From Crocodylus rhombifer (Eukaryota > Chordata > Crocodylia > Crocodylidae): a stretch of 64,000 nt of DNA. The DNA lies in contig JAVSML010024618.1 of NCBI GenBank assembly GCA_038503035.1, positions 452,959 through 516,958 of the forward strand. The letters run 5' to 3'. How positions within the stretch are numbered: the first letter of the stretch is position 1; each line of letters opens with the position of its first letter. Below are positions 1 to 12,040 of this stretch, in pieces. Position numbers and translations under genes: made by a program. The notes under the pieces were generated by a model, which worked only from the letters and a program-made list of their open reading frames with translations, was not told the origin of the DNA and did no database searches.

Positions 1-699
<699 letters not shown>

Positions 700-959
700 G
701 TCTCCATGCACAGGTCCTTGGGAAAGAATGTTTCTTTCTTTCCTAAAAAGAAAACGGTGATAACAGTTCTCAAAACAAAAAGTGTTGCTAAGCAAGCAAC
801 CATTATGATCTACCTTTGACTCTGTTTTTGAGGATGATTTGTTTAAATCATATCTTTGTTTTCACAATTTTAACTTGTAGAAGGAAGGAGTTCTGTTTTA
901 GATCTCATCCCTACGATAGTTTGTATGAGCAGCAATAAACTCAGACTCAGACTAGGTCT
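700..959. other. Unassigned AT-rich spacer
   Basis: Between the LTR end and the transposase remnant. I see no coding or repeat signature, apart from a possible downstream end of the Harbinger element that I cannot place. Confidence 0.5.
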
Positions 960-1963
960 GTGAATTCTAATACCAAACACAATGCAAAATTTGATTTCTT
1001 CCACAGGGTGCACCAGCATCCCTTCAGTCAGCTGAAGGCACATTCCACTAGGGCGAAGGTCCAGCACAGGCACTGATTGAAGTGTGCTTGGTGGGGGACC
1101 AACTGGCCAGTATAAAAGCACATGAGCCAGGGGAGAAGCAGGTAGGTAAGGTCCCTGATGAGGATGGGACCACCCCAGCACCTAGAAGGATGTCTGGCAC
1201 CCCCAGTGCGAAGTGCCTGCTCTTCGCTAGGGCTGGCAGAGCAGAGTTGTGGAACACATGGTTGTTGTGGGCGCTGCCCGCCCAACCAGCCCTCATGTTC
1301 ATGAAGGTGCTGTGGTAGTCAACAATGGCCTGGAACAGCACAGAGTGGAAGCCCCTCTGGGTGTAGTAGGGGTGGTCACTGTGGAGCAAGTAGGTGATGG
1401 GGATGTGGGTCACATCCAGGGCCCCAGTGCACTGGGGGAAGCTCAGGGCAAGGAACCCCTCCACCACCACCATGGGGTCATGTATACAGAGCACAGTGTA
1501 CCCCAGTACATTCTGGAGGGCACCACACACCTCCAGGACAGCCTTCCCACCAGTTGACTTTCCCATGCCTAAGAGGTGGCTGATGTAGTTGAGGCTGGTA
1601 GGCATGGCCAGCCTGAGTATGGCAATGGCCAGCCAGGTCTCTGCAGGGAGGAACTGCTGCATGGTAGTGGCCTGATGCTCCAGGTGCAGGCAGAGCCACT
1701 CCAGGAGCTTTTGGAAGTTGTCCTAGGTCATGCAGAAGGACTCAAGACAATGCTCATTGTCCCAGGTGGTCTGGGTAATGTGCAGCCACCAGTCCTGGCT
1801 GGCCAGGTAGGCCTAGAGTTATTGGGGCTGGAGGTCCCAGGAGGGTATGGACGGTCCTGGTGGTGGCATGCAGAAGCATGTCACTGGCATTCCTGCTGGG
1901 GTCCAGGTGGCAGCACAGGGACCAGGCAGCAGTGGCACAGAGGCAGGGGGTCTTGGATGTCAT
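960..1963 (-). pseudogene. PIF/Harbinger transposase (HARBI1-like, DDE_Tnp_4) pseudogene
   Basis: This encodes a DDE nuclease of the PIF/Harbinger family, which excises and inserts DNA transposons in the nucleus. The likely start is the ATG at 1963 (MTSKTP). The N-terminal part runs to about 1800, then a frameshift leads into a helix-rich segment (DWW near 1795, a TAG stop near 1724). The core ORF at 1662-1048 carries GMGKSTGG, FPQCTGALDVTHIPI (first catalytic Asp) and GWAGSAHNNHVFHNS. Near 1180 a second frameshift moves the reading frame to the one holding RDLTYLLLPWLM (second Asp) and LVECAFS (catalytic Glu), followed by TGA and LKGCW near 1020. All three catalytic residues survive but are split across two frames, so the copy cannot make an active enzyme. 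The usual family length is about 340-370 residues, matching about 1.0 kb here. Terminal inverted repeats were not located with certainty. Confidence 0.85.
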
Positions 1964-2151
1964 GGAGAGCCAAGTATCAGAGCAGCCTCTCTGCGTGTTT
2001 ATAGGTGCCCCATGTGTAGTGGGAAGGACTTGCTGGCACACAGTGCTTCAGTGCAGGACTAGCTGACAGGAAGCATTTAATGTGCAAAGTGTGCAGTTTG
2101 TGACACCACGACATATTTATTTTGATGCAATGAATATAACATAATAATAAT

Positions 2152-2633
2152 GGGTGCATCTACATGTGCAATTAATGTGACACAAACTCCGGAGAAGTTC
2201 AAGCCATAGTCAGCTGCTCCTGGACACAGCATCTACCCATGCACCTAGGACAGCAGCAGTTTGAACTGGGGTGAAGCAGCCCTAGGTTGGCAGCACTATT
2301 GGGAAGGGTGGGGAACAGCCCTGGGTTTCAGGTGTTGGCATCAGAAAGCAGAGAGCCTGGTTGGGGCATGAGAATGCTAAAGTGTGGAGCCATGCGGTAG
2401 GCAGCCCCTGCACATTAGCACCCTTATGCTCCAGGCAGCCCCTGTCACTGTCAACATGTGCATTTTGTTGCACTTAATTACTCTTCTGTAAGAGTCCTGT
2501 CTCTGACAGGACTGTCTTATGGCACCATGAATTAATTTACTGCACCCTAATACCAGTGTACATGTAGATGGTGATGCTTTATTGCAGAGCTAATTAGTCA
2601 ATTCTGCAGTAAGCACATGTGAAGATGCACCCA
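2152..2633. mobile_element. MITE-like element with GGGTGCATCT termini
   Basis: The left end reads GGGTGCATCTACATGTGC and the complement of the right end reads GGGTGCATCTTCACATGTGC, giving terminal inverted repeats of about 18-20 bp around a 480 bp non-coding interior. I cannot identify a clear target duplication, so superfamily is open; the neighbouring Harbinger transposase is suggestive but not proof. Similar 'CATCTACATGAGA' termini occur at 9976-10217 and near 3370/24335. Confidence 0.55.
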
Positions 2634-3275
2634 CTGTGTAAAAAACTTCAGTATATTTTGCAAATAAGTTTTCCAACACAATTTAACTTTTATATTTACT
2701 TGCAATGTTCATATACCTTTTCCATCAAAATCAGCCCTCCAAAATTGGGGTGTATGTCTTAAGTGGGGAAACTAACTTTTCTGAACTGAATTAAAAATCA
2801 GGAAGACAATTTGAGCACAATATCTATTAGCTTCTAGCTGCTAAGATGGCTGCTACTTCTCTCTGGATCCAGCCAATAGAGGCAGGGTGAAGTCCTATCT
2901 TAACCCTTTCACAATTGTAGCTGTTGGCTGAACACCATAGCATAGGCCTTAAGCAGGAATAGAGCTGGCTCAGAGCAGCATACAATTGGCTTTACGCATT
3001 CTGTAATATCTTGGTGAAGCCTGTGGCATAGAAATAACACTATTATTTACAGGAAATTATGTAACGAACTATTTACAGTAGAGAAATAACAATCGTCCTA
3101 TTTGTAGGAACAATCTTCCTATTTGTCTCAAGCCTAGACTTGCTGCTATCCACTGGGAAGGTCCTGCTACCTTGCCCAGACTATCTCCTGGGATGCCACA
3201 CTTCCTAGACACTCTGGGTGCTTTAGTAATAAAAGCTACTAACAATGCACCATGCTTTTTTGAGATGCTAATACA
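2634..3275. other. Unassigned AT-rich sequence
   Basis: No coding potential or recognised repeat. It ends exactly where the inverted-duplication source unit begins. Confidence 0.5.
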
Positions 3276-4457
3276 CAGTAAACTAATTCTACTGCACATT
3301 AGCACATTAGCACAGTTTTTGCCTGCACACTAATTCTCAGAAGAATTAGTCTACTATGCATTTAGTGTCTCATGTAGATATACACTCTATGTTTCCAGGA
3401 GGGCTTTAGTCATGCAGTTAGTCCCCTTCATACAGGGTTTTGCAATATCTGTAAGAAAAAAACATTGAGAGAGTAATTGGCTTGTGGCTCCCCCTTTCAC
3501 CCAAAATTTTCTTTCTTGAGCTATTTCCCAAGGTTCCAGCCATGTACAGATCTTTGTTCATCTACCTCAAGATAGCAATTGTCAGTGTAATAGCCAGAGC
3601 ATGGAAATGAGCAGCTCCTCCAAACAAGGAAGGTAACTTCTAGGGCTGTGCGCAATCTTACTGGCTGTTTCATTTCAACATTGTTTCAACTCATTTTGAG
3701 CACAAAACAGCAAAAATGAAATGAAACAAAAGGCTTTGAAACAGCCTTGAAACAAAATGAGGGAAATCAAAACATTTCAAAATGTTTTGAGTTTCGAAGC
3801 TGAAGCTGGGCTTGCCTGCAGGAAAACAGAAAGTAAGGAGAGGGAGGGGGAAGATGGGAGAAGGACTGCTCTGATACTGACTGTGTAGCTGGTCAGGGAC
3901 TCCGATCCTTCCTTGACATCCCTTCCAATCCCAGTGCTCTGGGGGAGAGATGTGAAAACAGCAAAAAAAGCAGCATTGTTTGAACTGAGCTGCTTTCTGT
4001 CTTGGGGTTAGTTACTGAGCTGTCTTCCAGAAGCTGAGCAACATTAGACAACATTCATTTCCTATTTGCTAGCCTAGCAAGTGGGATTCAGCAATATCTT
4101 TTGCTTTAGCTCCTATACCCTTTTATTTTATTATTATATTCATCGGTTGATTCCTTTCAATTCCTCCCCCAAAATCCTGGTTTTGTTTAGTCTATTTTGC
4201 TTATTTTCAAATCAGTGCTTTCATAGACCTAGATTTCATAGACATTAGGTCTGGAAGGGACCTCAGAAGATCATCGAGTCCAGCCCCCTGCCAGAAGGGC
4301 AGGAATTCAGCTGGGGTCATAGGATCCCAGCAAGATAAGCATCCAATTTGCTCTTGAAGATGTTCAATGTGGATGCTTGAACCACCTCCGAAGGCAGGCT
4401 ATTCCAGACCTTGGGGGCTCGGACGGTAAAGAAATTCTTCTTTATGTCCAGCCTGAA
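3276..4457. repeat. Source copy of a 1.18 kb inverted duplication
   Basis: This stretch is the reverse complement of 23256-24429 with only about eight base differences that I can spot by eye. The 8 bp length difference (1182 versus 1174) is fully explained by a tandem ATTAGCAC unit near 3303 that is single in the other copy. It holds the last 65 codons and 3' end of a minus-strand CR1 (4221-4457), a non-repetitive stretch, a hAT-like start (CTAGGGCTGTGCG at about 3639) and a MITE-like palindrome (3276-3385). It is the likely source because the CR1 sequence continues unbroken past 4457 here, whereas in the other copy it is joined to foreign sequence. Confidence 0.93.
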
Positions 4458-6925
4458 GTGGTCTTGGGGTAGTTTACAACCATTCAACCTCGTCATCCCC
4501 TGGGACGCTCTGGTGAACAAACATTCCCCCAGATCCTGTCATCATAAGGTCTGTTTTCCTGAACTCTGATCATGTGCATGGCTCTTCTCTGGTCTCTCTC
4601 AAGCTTCTCCACATCCTTTTTGAAATGTGGGGCCCAAAACTGGACGCCAGTACTCCAGCTTGGCCTCACTGAGTACAATGACGTCCCAGAATTTTCTTGA
4701 GAAGCATCTATGGATGCAAACCAGTGTTTTGGTTGCTCTACTAGCCGCAGCATTACATTGCAGGCTCTTGTTCATCTTGTGGTCAATGATGACCCCCAAG
4801 TCTGTTTCTGCTGTAGTGCTAGCCAGTGCAGCACTGCCAAGCCTATTAGGATGGCTGCAGGTTTTTCTTCCCAAGGTGGAGAACCTTGCATTTTTCGGCG
4901 TTAAACACCATCAGGTTCTCGTCCACCCATTTGCTAAGCCTGTCCACGGCAGCCTGGTTCACCTACCTGTCTTCTGGTGGGGATGCTTTGCCCCAAAATT
5001 TGGTGTCATCGGCAAACTTGGCCAGTTGACTTCTGACTCCAATGTCCACATCATTAATGAAGATGTTGAACAATATGGGTCGAAGGACAGAGCCTTGGGG
5101 GACCCCACTGGTCATGAGGCACCATGATGATTGACTTCCGTCAATTACCACTCTCTGGGTCTGACCACGGAGCCAGTTCCCCAGCCAGTGGATCGTGGTG
5201 GACCCAAGTCCACAAGAGGTGATCATGGGATACCAGATCAAAGGCTTTTTTGAAATCATGATATATGACATCAATCTATTCTCCCTTGTCCAGGTGATAG
5301 GTCACCTGGTTGTAGAAGGAAATGAGATAGGCACCACATTGCCCTTCGTCCAGTCTTTGGGCACTACACCAGGGTGTCAGGTCTTCTCAAAGATCCTTTC
5401 CAGTGGCTGGGCTATAATGCTAGCCAGCTCCTTGAGTACCCTGGGGTGTAGATTATCAGGGCTGGCTGACTTGAAAGTATCCAGCCTCTCAAGGTGTTCC
5501 TTCATGAAGTCAGCATTTATGGAAGGCAGGGAATCATCTTCACCTGGAACTCCCTGTCCCATAGCGGGCATGGGCATCCCATGGGACTGATGAAAGACCA
5601 ACGCAAAGTACCCATTTAATAGGTTGGCTTTTTCCTGGGCATCAGTTGTCACTTGTCCCATCTGGTTCAGCAGGGGTCTAATGTTGCCCTTGTTTTTGCT
5701 CCGGCTCCCCACATATCTGAAAAAGGACTTTTTATTCTCCTTAATGCTCAAAGCTAGTTGAAGTTCAGTTGCAGCCTTGGCTTTCCTGGTTTGCTCCCTG
5801 AAGGACTGGACCAGTGCAGAATATTCCTTCCTGGAAGTGAATCCCAACCTCCATCCTTTGTAGGCCTTTCTTTTTAGCCTCAGGAGGTCTGCTAGATCTC
5901 TGGAGAGCCAGGGGGGCTGCTGTGCCCTCTTGCTGCCTTTCCTCTGAGTTGGAATAGAATTAGCTTGTGCATTGAGGAGTGCTCCCATGAGGATCAACCA
6001 CTCTTCCTGAACTCCCCTCCCCCTGGGGTTGTGGTCACCGAGAAGCCTCCTGAGCTTGTCAAAGTTGGCTTTCCTGAAGTCAAGGACTTCTGTGTTGCTG
6101 ACTAACTTGCCAGCTTTACAGCGGATGGTGAAGGTGATCAAGTCATGGTCACTGTCACCCAGCTTCCCATCAATCACTAGGTTGCTGATTAGATCATCCC
6201 CAGTAGCCAGTACCAGGTTGAGCAGCACTTCAACTTTCATTGGCCCGTAGACTTCTTGAGTCAGGTAAAGGTCATCCACACACTAGAGGAAGCTTTGTGA
6301 CCACTCAGATTTTGCTGAGTGACCCTCCCACAAAATGTCTGAGTAGTTGAAGTCACCCATGACAACCATGGTCCTGGAGCATGTGGCCTCAGCCAGTTCC
6401 TGGATGAACCCCTGGTCAAGCTCTTGACTTTGGGTGGGAGGTCTGTAGTAGATTCCCACTGTTGTGTCCCTGTGCCATGTTCCCCATGGATTTTGACCCA
6501 GAGGGTCTCCAGTCATCCACCCTGGTCGCCAACATCAACTTGCATGTATGCATAGCATAGCTTTTCTTAACATAGAGAGCTACACCCCGGCCCCTTTTAT
6601 CTGCTCGATCCCTCCTGTACAAGGTATAGCCATCTATACCCATGGTCCAGTCATGGGTGGATTCCCACCCAGTCTCCATTATCCATATGATGTTGTAATT
6701 TTTTGTGTTATTCCCCAAGCTCCTGGCATTTGTGTACAGGCAGGCAAGTGTCCCCTTGGGGGCTTTTGCCTTGCCCACAGATTGTACCAGGGCTGGGGCA
6801 AGGGTGGGCTCCCTTAAGTGCCTTGGCCTGCTGGCTTTGCAAGGGTTGCTCAGTGGGCCAGCAGTGGAGGTAGTCCCCCCACCCTGCAGTGGGCTTAGTT
6901 TAAAGCCCGGTGGAGCAGGTCAGCC
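4221..6925 (-). mobile_element. CR1-A LINE, 5' truncated in the tail of ORF1
   Basis: A minus-strand non-LTR retrotransposon with the CR1-A 3' end at about 4221. Its upstream end, at 6925, lies in the last codons of ORF1 (compare 54485-54500). It holds ORF2 with internal deletions. The 3' tail (TCTATGAAATCTAGGTCTAT type) is typical of CR1, which ends in short TCTATGA-like repeats instead of poly(A). At 6928 it abuts an older plus-strand CR1 fragment. Confidence 0.95.
4317..6778 (-). pseudogene. CR1-A ORF2 (endonuclease plus reverse transcriptase), broken
   Basis: In intact copies ORF2 nicks target DNA and reverse transcribes the CR1 RNA at the nick. The N-terminal APE-type endonuclease starts near 6778 (TLACLYTNARSLGN) and includes YYRPPTQSQELDQ and GDFNYSDILWEGHS (6516-6283). 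A long clean segment, 6279-5377, covers the end of the endonuclease (DSDHDLITF) and the linker up to the start of the RT. About 190 bp covering RT motifs 0-1 is then missing near 5340, so DWTKGNVVPI runs straight into the DQVTYHLDKGE-equivalent region. The catalytic FADDTKFWG is near 5000. A further deletion of about 90 bp lies near 4545. The C-terminal segment ends at 4317. Frameshifts separate the pieces, so the copy is dead. Confidence 0.92.
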
Positions 6926-6927
6926 AC

Positions 6928-7567
6928 AAATGAACATGAACCACTAATGTGATGTTGTATCCAGTATAACAAACAAAACACTGGCATGCACTGACTGATG
7001 CATCTCAAACAAGACTAAGGATGTCATCCTCCCACTTTACTCAGCCTTGATGAGGCCACTGCTGGAGAACTGCATTCAGTTCTAGGCACCACACTTCAGG
7101 AAGGATGTAGAGAGGAATAAGAGAGTCCAAAGGAGTGCTATGCATATGGTTAGAGGTATGGAGAATTGGCCATATGTTGAGAGGCTGAGAGACTTGGGTC
7201 TGTTCAGCCTTGGGAGGAGAAGGACTTGGTGGGAACCTATAAGTATATAAGGACCCCACATCAGAGACTGGGAGAATGTCTGTTCACCAAGGCTCCCCAG
7301 GGAAAGACTAGGACTAATGGTCATAAATTGCTAGAAGACCATTTTAGATTAGACATAATGACAAACTTCTTTACAACTCAAGTGTCCAGGGTCTGGAATA
7401 GACTTCTTCCAAAGGTGGTAAATCACCTACTCTGGATAGCTTCAAAAAACCTCTGGATGCTCACCTTACTTGGATCATCTGACTCCAGCAGTCTTTCCTG
7501 CCCAAACTCAGGAAAACTAAACCTGAGAAGTTTCTTCCAGCCCCTAACTTCTATGAATCTATGAATA
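6928..7567 (+). mobile_element. Old CR1 fragment (ORF2 C-terminus and 3' end)
   Basis: It begins at MNMNHxCD, equivalent to the post-RT segment of ORF2, and runs to a TCTATGAATCTATGAATAA tail. Codons are recognisable but interrupted (for example FRLDIMTNFFTTQVSRVWN near 7350). It is more diverged than its neighbours, so it is probably older than the minus-strand CR1-A that abuts it. Confidence 0.85.
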
Positions 7568-7682
7568 AGATGTGAGACCAAGAGAAATAGAAGCTGGAGG
7601 GGTTGTGCTCAGAGAGATGGCTACTGTTCTTGAAAGGACAATGTTTTTAATCCAGCATCTTGTTCCCAGTGGCTAAGTAGTT

Positions 7683-8562
7683 TCATGGTTTCATAGTAGC
7701 TAGAGTCGGAAGGGACCTAGGTAGATCATCTAGTCCGACCCCCTGCCTGAGCAGGAAAGAGCACCGGGGTCAGATGACCCCGGCAAGGTGCTCATCTAAC
7801 TTCCTTTTAAAAATCCCCAGGCTAGGAGCCTGCACCACTTCCCCTGGAAGCTGGTTCCAGGCCCTAGCCGCCCTGACTGTGAAGTAGTGCCTCCTAATAT
7901 CTAATCTAAACTTACCCTCCGCCAGCTTGTGACCGTTATTCCTGGTCACTCCTGGCAGCGCACGGGGGAACAGGGACTCCCCCAATACCTGCTGATCCCC
8001 CCTGACCAGTTTGTAGCAGGCCACAAGGTCCCCCCTTAACCTTCTCTTATGGAGGCTAAACAGGTTCAGGTCCCTTAGCCTCTCCTCATAAGGCCTGCCC
8101 TGCTGACCCCTGATCATACGAGTGGCCCTCCTCTGAACTCTTTCCATATCGTCCACGTCCCTCTTGAAGTGTGGCACCCAGAACTGGACGCAGTACTCCA
8201 GCTGCGGCCTGACCAGTGCCGCATAGAGGGGGAGGATCACCTCCCTGGACCTGCTCGAGATGCATCTGTGGATGCATGACAGGGTACGGTTGGCCTTCTT
8301 GACTGCCTCCCCACACTGCCGGCCCATGTTCATCGTGGAGTCAATGACGACTCCAAGATCCTTTTCCGTCTCCGTGCTGGCAAGAGGGGAGTTCCCCAAC
8401 CTGTAAGTGTGGTGCCGGTTCTTCCTCCCCATGTGCAACACCTTGCACTTATCAGTGTTAAACCCCATCCTATTCTCATCCGCCCACCGTTGCAACCTGT
8501 CAAGGTCAGCTTGTAGCCTATTGCACCCTTCTAGTGCACCCACATCCCCCCACATCTTAGTA
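7683..8562 (-). mobile_element. CR1-B LINE, 5' truncated 3' end copy
   Basis: It has the CR1-B 3' end at about 7683 (CATAGTAGCTAGAGTCGG on the plus strand) and a 5' truncation just downstream of the RT catalytic site near 8562 (TKMWGDVG). It contains one uninterrupted 261-codon ORF (next entry), so it is young compared with the other fragments. Confidence 0.95.
7770..8555 (-). pseudogene. CR1-B ORF2 C-terminal domain, open but lacking EN and RT
   Basis: 261 codons without a stop, from MWGDVGALEG just after the RT active site to LDEHLAGVI. It holds the post-RT region: NTDKCKVLHMGRKN, EKDLGVVIDSTMNM, SCIHRCISSRSREVILPLY, LEYCVQFWVPHFKRDV and ERVQRRATRMIRGQ. Without the endonuclease and the catalytic palm it has no enzyme activity, and no promoter is visible. 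The intact frame reflects recent insertion rather than selection, as far as can be told. Confidence 0.9.
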
Positions 8563-9175
8563 CAGATAGTTGGGGGCCTTCTGGGGAGGTTAAATCAATT
8601 CAAAATGGTTTCCTGACCTCAGGTAAGTCAGGATGGAGGGAATAGCTGGGGGGAGGGTTGGGGGGGTCCAGCAGGCTGGAGGGGATTGGGGGTCCATTGG
8701 GGGTTGGAGAGGCTGGTGTGTCCCATGGGTGGCGGGGAAGGCATGACCCACACATGGGGTGTGGGGGAGACACAGCCTGTCAGTGGGGTGCAAGCAAAGC
8801 CCACAGAAGGGCAAGGAATGACCCACAAGCATTGGGGGGGCAGGTGTGACCCATGGGTGGGGTAGGGTCCCACCCTAGCAAACCTATACCCCCATTCCTC
8901 CTGCTTCTCCCCCAACTGGGATTTATTTACTTGGCTCCAGCAGTGCTGATCTATGATAAAAGCTGCTGCACCTGGATCAGCTTGTGGGATGGGGATTGAG
9001 AGGGCTGGCTTGTTGCAGGGCAGAGGGGGCAAGGGGTTGTGGTGGTGGGCAACAAATAGACCAATATTGGGGGAGTAGGGGGTGAAAAGTGCAGCCCCAG
9101 GGCTGGGGCCAGTGGCTAGGTTTTCCCAGGCCTAGGGCTGCACAGGGAAGGTGTACAGAAGTTCCATGCACAAGT
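8563..9175. other. G-rich low-complexity stretch with degenerate tandem units
   Basis: The plus strand from about 8640 to 9100 has many runs of 4-8 G and a recurring 'gtgtgacccatgggtggg' type unit (about 8710, 8850). Runs near 8650-8705 could form G-quadruplexes. I see no coding signature. Confidence 0.55.
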
Positions 9176-9311
9176 CATTGCGGAACTGAATTTAACTCCA
9201 CAATTGCCAAAGTCATCACAGAACCCCTGGTGAAACCCTTCTACAACTCATGGCACTCTGGAGAAGTCCCTGAGGACTGGAAGAGAGCCAATGTGATCAT
9301 CCACATGATGA
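9176..9311 (+). mobile_element. Short CR1 ORF2 fragment (start of RT)
   Basis: Encodes IAKVITEPLVKPFYNSWHSG then EVPEDWKRANVI, equivalent to the segment just before RT motif 1 in the full-length copy (about 55980-56070). Both ends are truncated. Confidence 0.8.
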
Positions 9312-9374
9312 GCAGGAGGGATTGGAAGGGAACTCAGGGAGAAACACCCTCACTGGCCAGCTAGAGATGTCAGT

Positions 9375-9609
9375 CCTTCCTCCCTCTGCTCTGCCTCCCC
9401 CCCAACCCCGCTTCTAAGTTTTTGTTTCCACTGAAACACCACCTCCAAATCTCTTAATCTCTAAATCTTTTCCAAATTGATTTGTAGGCTCTAAATCAAT
9501 TCATAGTTTTAAGCTTTGAGCGATTTGATTCAGATTCAGAGATTCATCATCCAAATTGAGCCGAATCTTCTCTGAATCAAATTGTGAACCAAAGCTTTGC
9601 ACAGCCCTA
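9375..9609. mobile_element. hAT-like non-autonomous element, right end
   Basis: Low-complexity GATTCAG/CTGAATC palindromic sequence ending in GCTTTGCACAGCCCTA at 9609, the complement of the TAGGGCTGTGYRAAG terminus seen at 43794 and 47935. The left terminus is missing. Confidence 0.65.
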
Positions 9610-9975
9610 ATATCTAGATCTAGTTCTAAATCTAGATCTCTTAATTTCTCCAAAATGTCCTTCCATGGCCACAGGAATTTTGCTTCTGGATGGGAATGTT
9701 TTCAGTCTTGCTAGTGGTTGCCGTCCTGTGAGTTAGTGTCAGAGTGTTTCTAATTTCCATAAACATTTTGAAAGTCTCTCTGCATAACCCAAACCTAATG
9801 AGCTAAACCTAGATCAAGTGCCAGATACAGGGAAGTTTAAGCATATGTATAGATCTCAGTGATGTCAACTGGATTTAAGCACTTTCCTAAGTACTTCCTT
9901 GAATAGGGTTAGTTTCTGAACTAAAAACTAAAAGCAGCTTCTTATGATGTTCATCAATCCATATACCTACAAATT
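9610..9975. other. Unassigned AT-rich sequence
   Basis: No coding or repeat signature seen. Confidence 0.5.
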
Positions 9976-10217
9976 GGCTTCATCTACATGAGATGCTGAC
10001 TGCGCATTCATTATTGCACAGACACTTAGTACTTGAATAATCAAGTACTAAATGACTGTGCAATAACTGAAGTTACTACACTGTTTTGCCAAGGAACAGC
10101 TTTTTCGTGATGCTGATTGCTAGTGACTACTGCACAATAGCGTCGTGTCAAGCGTCCTGCCATGTGAAATGCAGTAGGCATGGGCTACTGCACAGTCAGT
10201 GTCTTATGTAGATGCAC
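9976..10217. mobile_element. MITE-like element with CATCTACATGAGA termini
   Basis: The left end (CTTCATCTACATGAGATGCT) and the complement of the right end (GGTGCATCTACATAAGACAC) form an imperfect terminal inverted repeat of about 30 bp that continues as CTGACTGYGCA. The 240 bp interior is AT-rich and non-coding. Confidence 0.6.
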
Positions 10218-10675
10218 CTGCTGTTATGCAGAATTTGGGTACCAATGTGCTTTACCTAGTGTATCTTTATACTGTCAAGTTGAAGGCTGCATTGTATTGA
10301 CAATGTTTATATAGTGTTGTGAAATTAGCTCATGAAGTACTGGTTTTGAATGTATTTTAACACACACTTGGAACTGTCGATCAACTTTTAAATTTACATG
10401 CAGTATTAAATGTTACATGCTTATTTAGTGATGATTAGTTAATGAAGAATTAAATAAAAATCTATTTCAATATCTTCATAGAAATCAAAATGACAACTTG
10501 GTGAAAGTCCAATGTTTCTCATCCCACTTGCTTCCTCTAGTATAACAGGTGTGGGCCTTTTGTGAATCACATAACAAGTTGGACAGGCTGGATTTGTTTT
10601 TCAACCTTTGATATTTTAGAACTGTTCCATGGTGCAGATTTGTTCCCCTTAAACACAAAATTGTTTTGGGTAGAA
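10218..10675. other. Unassigned AT-rich sequence
   Basis: No coding or repeat signature seen. It ends where the old CR1 begins. Confidence 0.5.
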
Positions 10676-11425
10676 AAGTCTGGGCCCCCCTCTCCGGTAC
10701 TGCTGAAGCTACCACCCAGACAGAACCCATGGTTCCAGCTTACACCCAGATAGAGTCCCTAGCTCTCGGCTGTGGGGGCTGCCTGCTACTCTTGTAGGCA
10801 CCTGGGATCAGAAGCACTGCCACCTCCCCTTGTGAGGTTTGCTCCACATTGGAGATGCTGGATTACCAGGTAGGGGAGCTTCAGACTGTGGTGCAGAGGC
10901 TGTTCACCGTCAGGGATGGTGAACAGGAGATCAGCTCCTACTGCCAGGCCCTTCACCAGAAGACAGAAGAGCTAGGGGTTGCCTAGACAAAGGTCGTCTC
11001 TGGCCCCAAGGCACACTGCCTCAGGGTCACCACTCCCCTGGACTTATGAAAGCAGGTATGAAATCCTCACAGCACCAGATGAGCCAACAGAACCACCAGC
11101 TCTTATACCTGAAAAAGAAAGGCATCCTGCAACCACCCCTAGGAAGAAACAGAGAGTGGTTGTTGTGGGAGACTCCCTCTTGTGGGGGACTGAGGGAGCA
11201 ACCTGCAGCCCTGACCCTCAGCCTGTGAGGTCTGCTGCCTCACAGGGGCCCATATACAGGATGTAGCTGAAAGGATCCCAAAACTTATCTGGCCTTCCAA
11301 CAATTACCCCATGCTCCTTATTCATGTGGGCACAAATGACATGGCTCAGCGCAATCCCAGCCAGGTCATGACTGACTACAGGACTTTAGGAGTGGGGCTC
11401 AAGGGGTTGGGGTGAAGGGGAGTTT
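10676..11425 (+). pseudogene. CR1 ORF1 remnant (zinc-finger, coiled coil, esterase start)
   Basis: Decayed ORF1, an RNA-binding and esterase-type accessory protein of CR1. It shows LGCGGCLLLL and SPCEVCSTLEM (paired CxxC motifs), ELQTVVQRLFTVRDGEQEIS (coiled coil), RVVVVGDSLLWGTEG (SGNH nucleophile block) and VGTNDMAQRNPSQV (block III), with stops and frame changes between them. Compare the better copy at 53399-54495. Confidence 0.85.
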
Positions 11426-12040
11426 TAGTCCTGTGTGAAGTGGCTAGTATTCACTTCAGAGTTGGATTCGGCTGATTCAGGGGACAGTGATTTGATTCTG
11501 TGATTCAAATCACTGTCCTGAATCAATTTGACCACATCTAGTTCAGAGATTTGGCCAACACTGAATTGGCTGAATCTCTGACTCGAATAGGCCCCATCCC
11601 CCACCTGCTCTCCCAGACTTGTTGATGGCTGCCTCACCCGGCCGCAGCACCCAGGACTTTAAACAAAAAAAGCCTTGCACTCACTGGCTCCTGCCAGGTC
11701 GGGGGGGGCAATCCATGCTGCCCCCCCAGTGCTCCATGCTGCATGGGGGGGGGGCTCTGCCATGAGCCCCAGAGGCTGTGATAGCCACTGTAGCAGACAG
11801 TGAGTTTTTTTTTTTTTTTAAGTGCCGGGATGCTGGAGCCAGGCAAGGCAGCCATTGACAGGGTTAGGAGAGCAGGTGAGGGTCAGGGGGTGCTTGTGGG
11901 TCTGGGGGAGCAGGCAGGGGGTGGAGCCTAGTGGGAGTCCTCCCATGGTCTCCTGCCTCCTTCCTTCAGCCCCCGCCCCACACTTACTGGCACAGAGTCT
12001 GGCTCCAGCTCCCTGCAGCAGTGAGTGGTTTTCTCCTTGA
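11426..12040. mobile_element. hAT-like non-autonomous element inserted in CR1 ORF1
   Basis: It begins TAGTCCTGTGTGAAG at 11426, close to the TAGGGCTGTGTGAAG terminus of this family, followed by alternating GATTCAG/CTGAATC sequence and then a GC-rich interior that includes a run of about 12 T near 11807. CR1 ORF1 resumes at about 12045 with the LRRxRRI segment. The right terminus is not a good inverted repeat, so the element is probably truncated or rearranged. The sequence from about 11815 to 12040 is the reverse complement of 38440-38670. Confidence 0.7.

Noticed and set aside
7041..7324. Minus-strand ORFs opposite the old CR1 fragment
   Set aside because: Shadows of the plus-strand CR1 ORF2 sequence.
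8590..9171. Pro/His-rich ORFs on the minus strand
   Set aside because: Composition reflects C-rich repeats on that strand. There are no domain motifs and they fall in repeat-like DNA.
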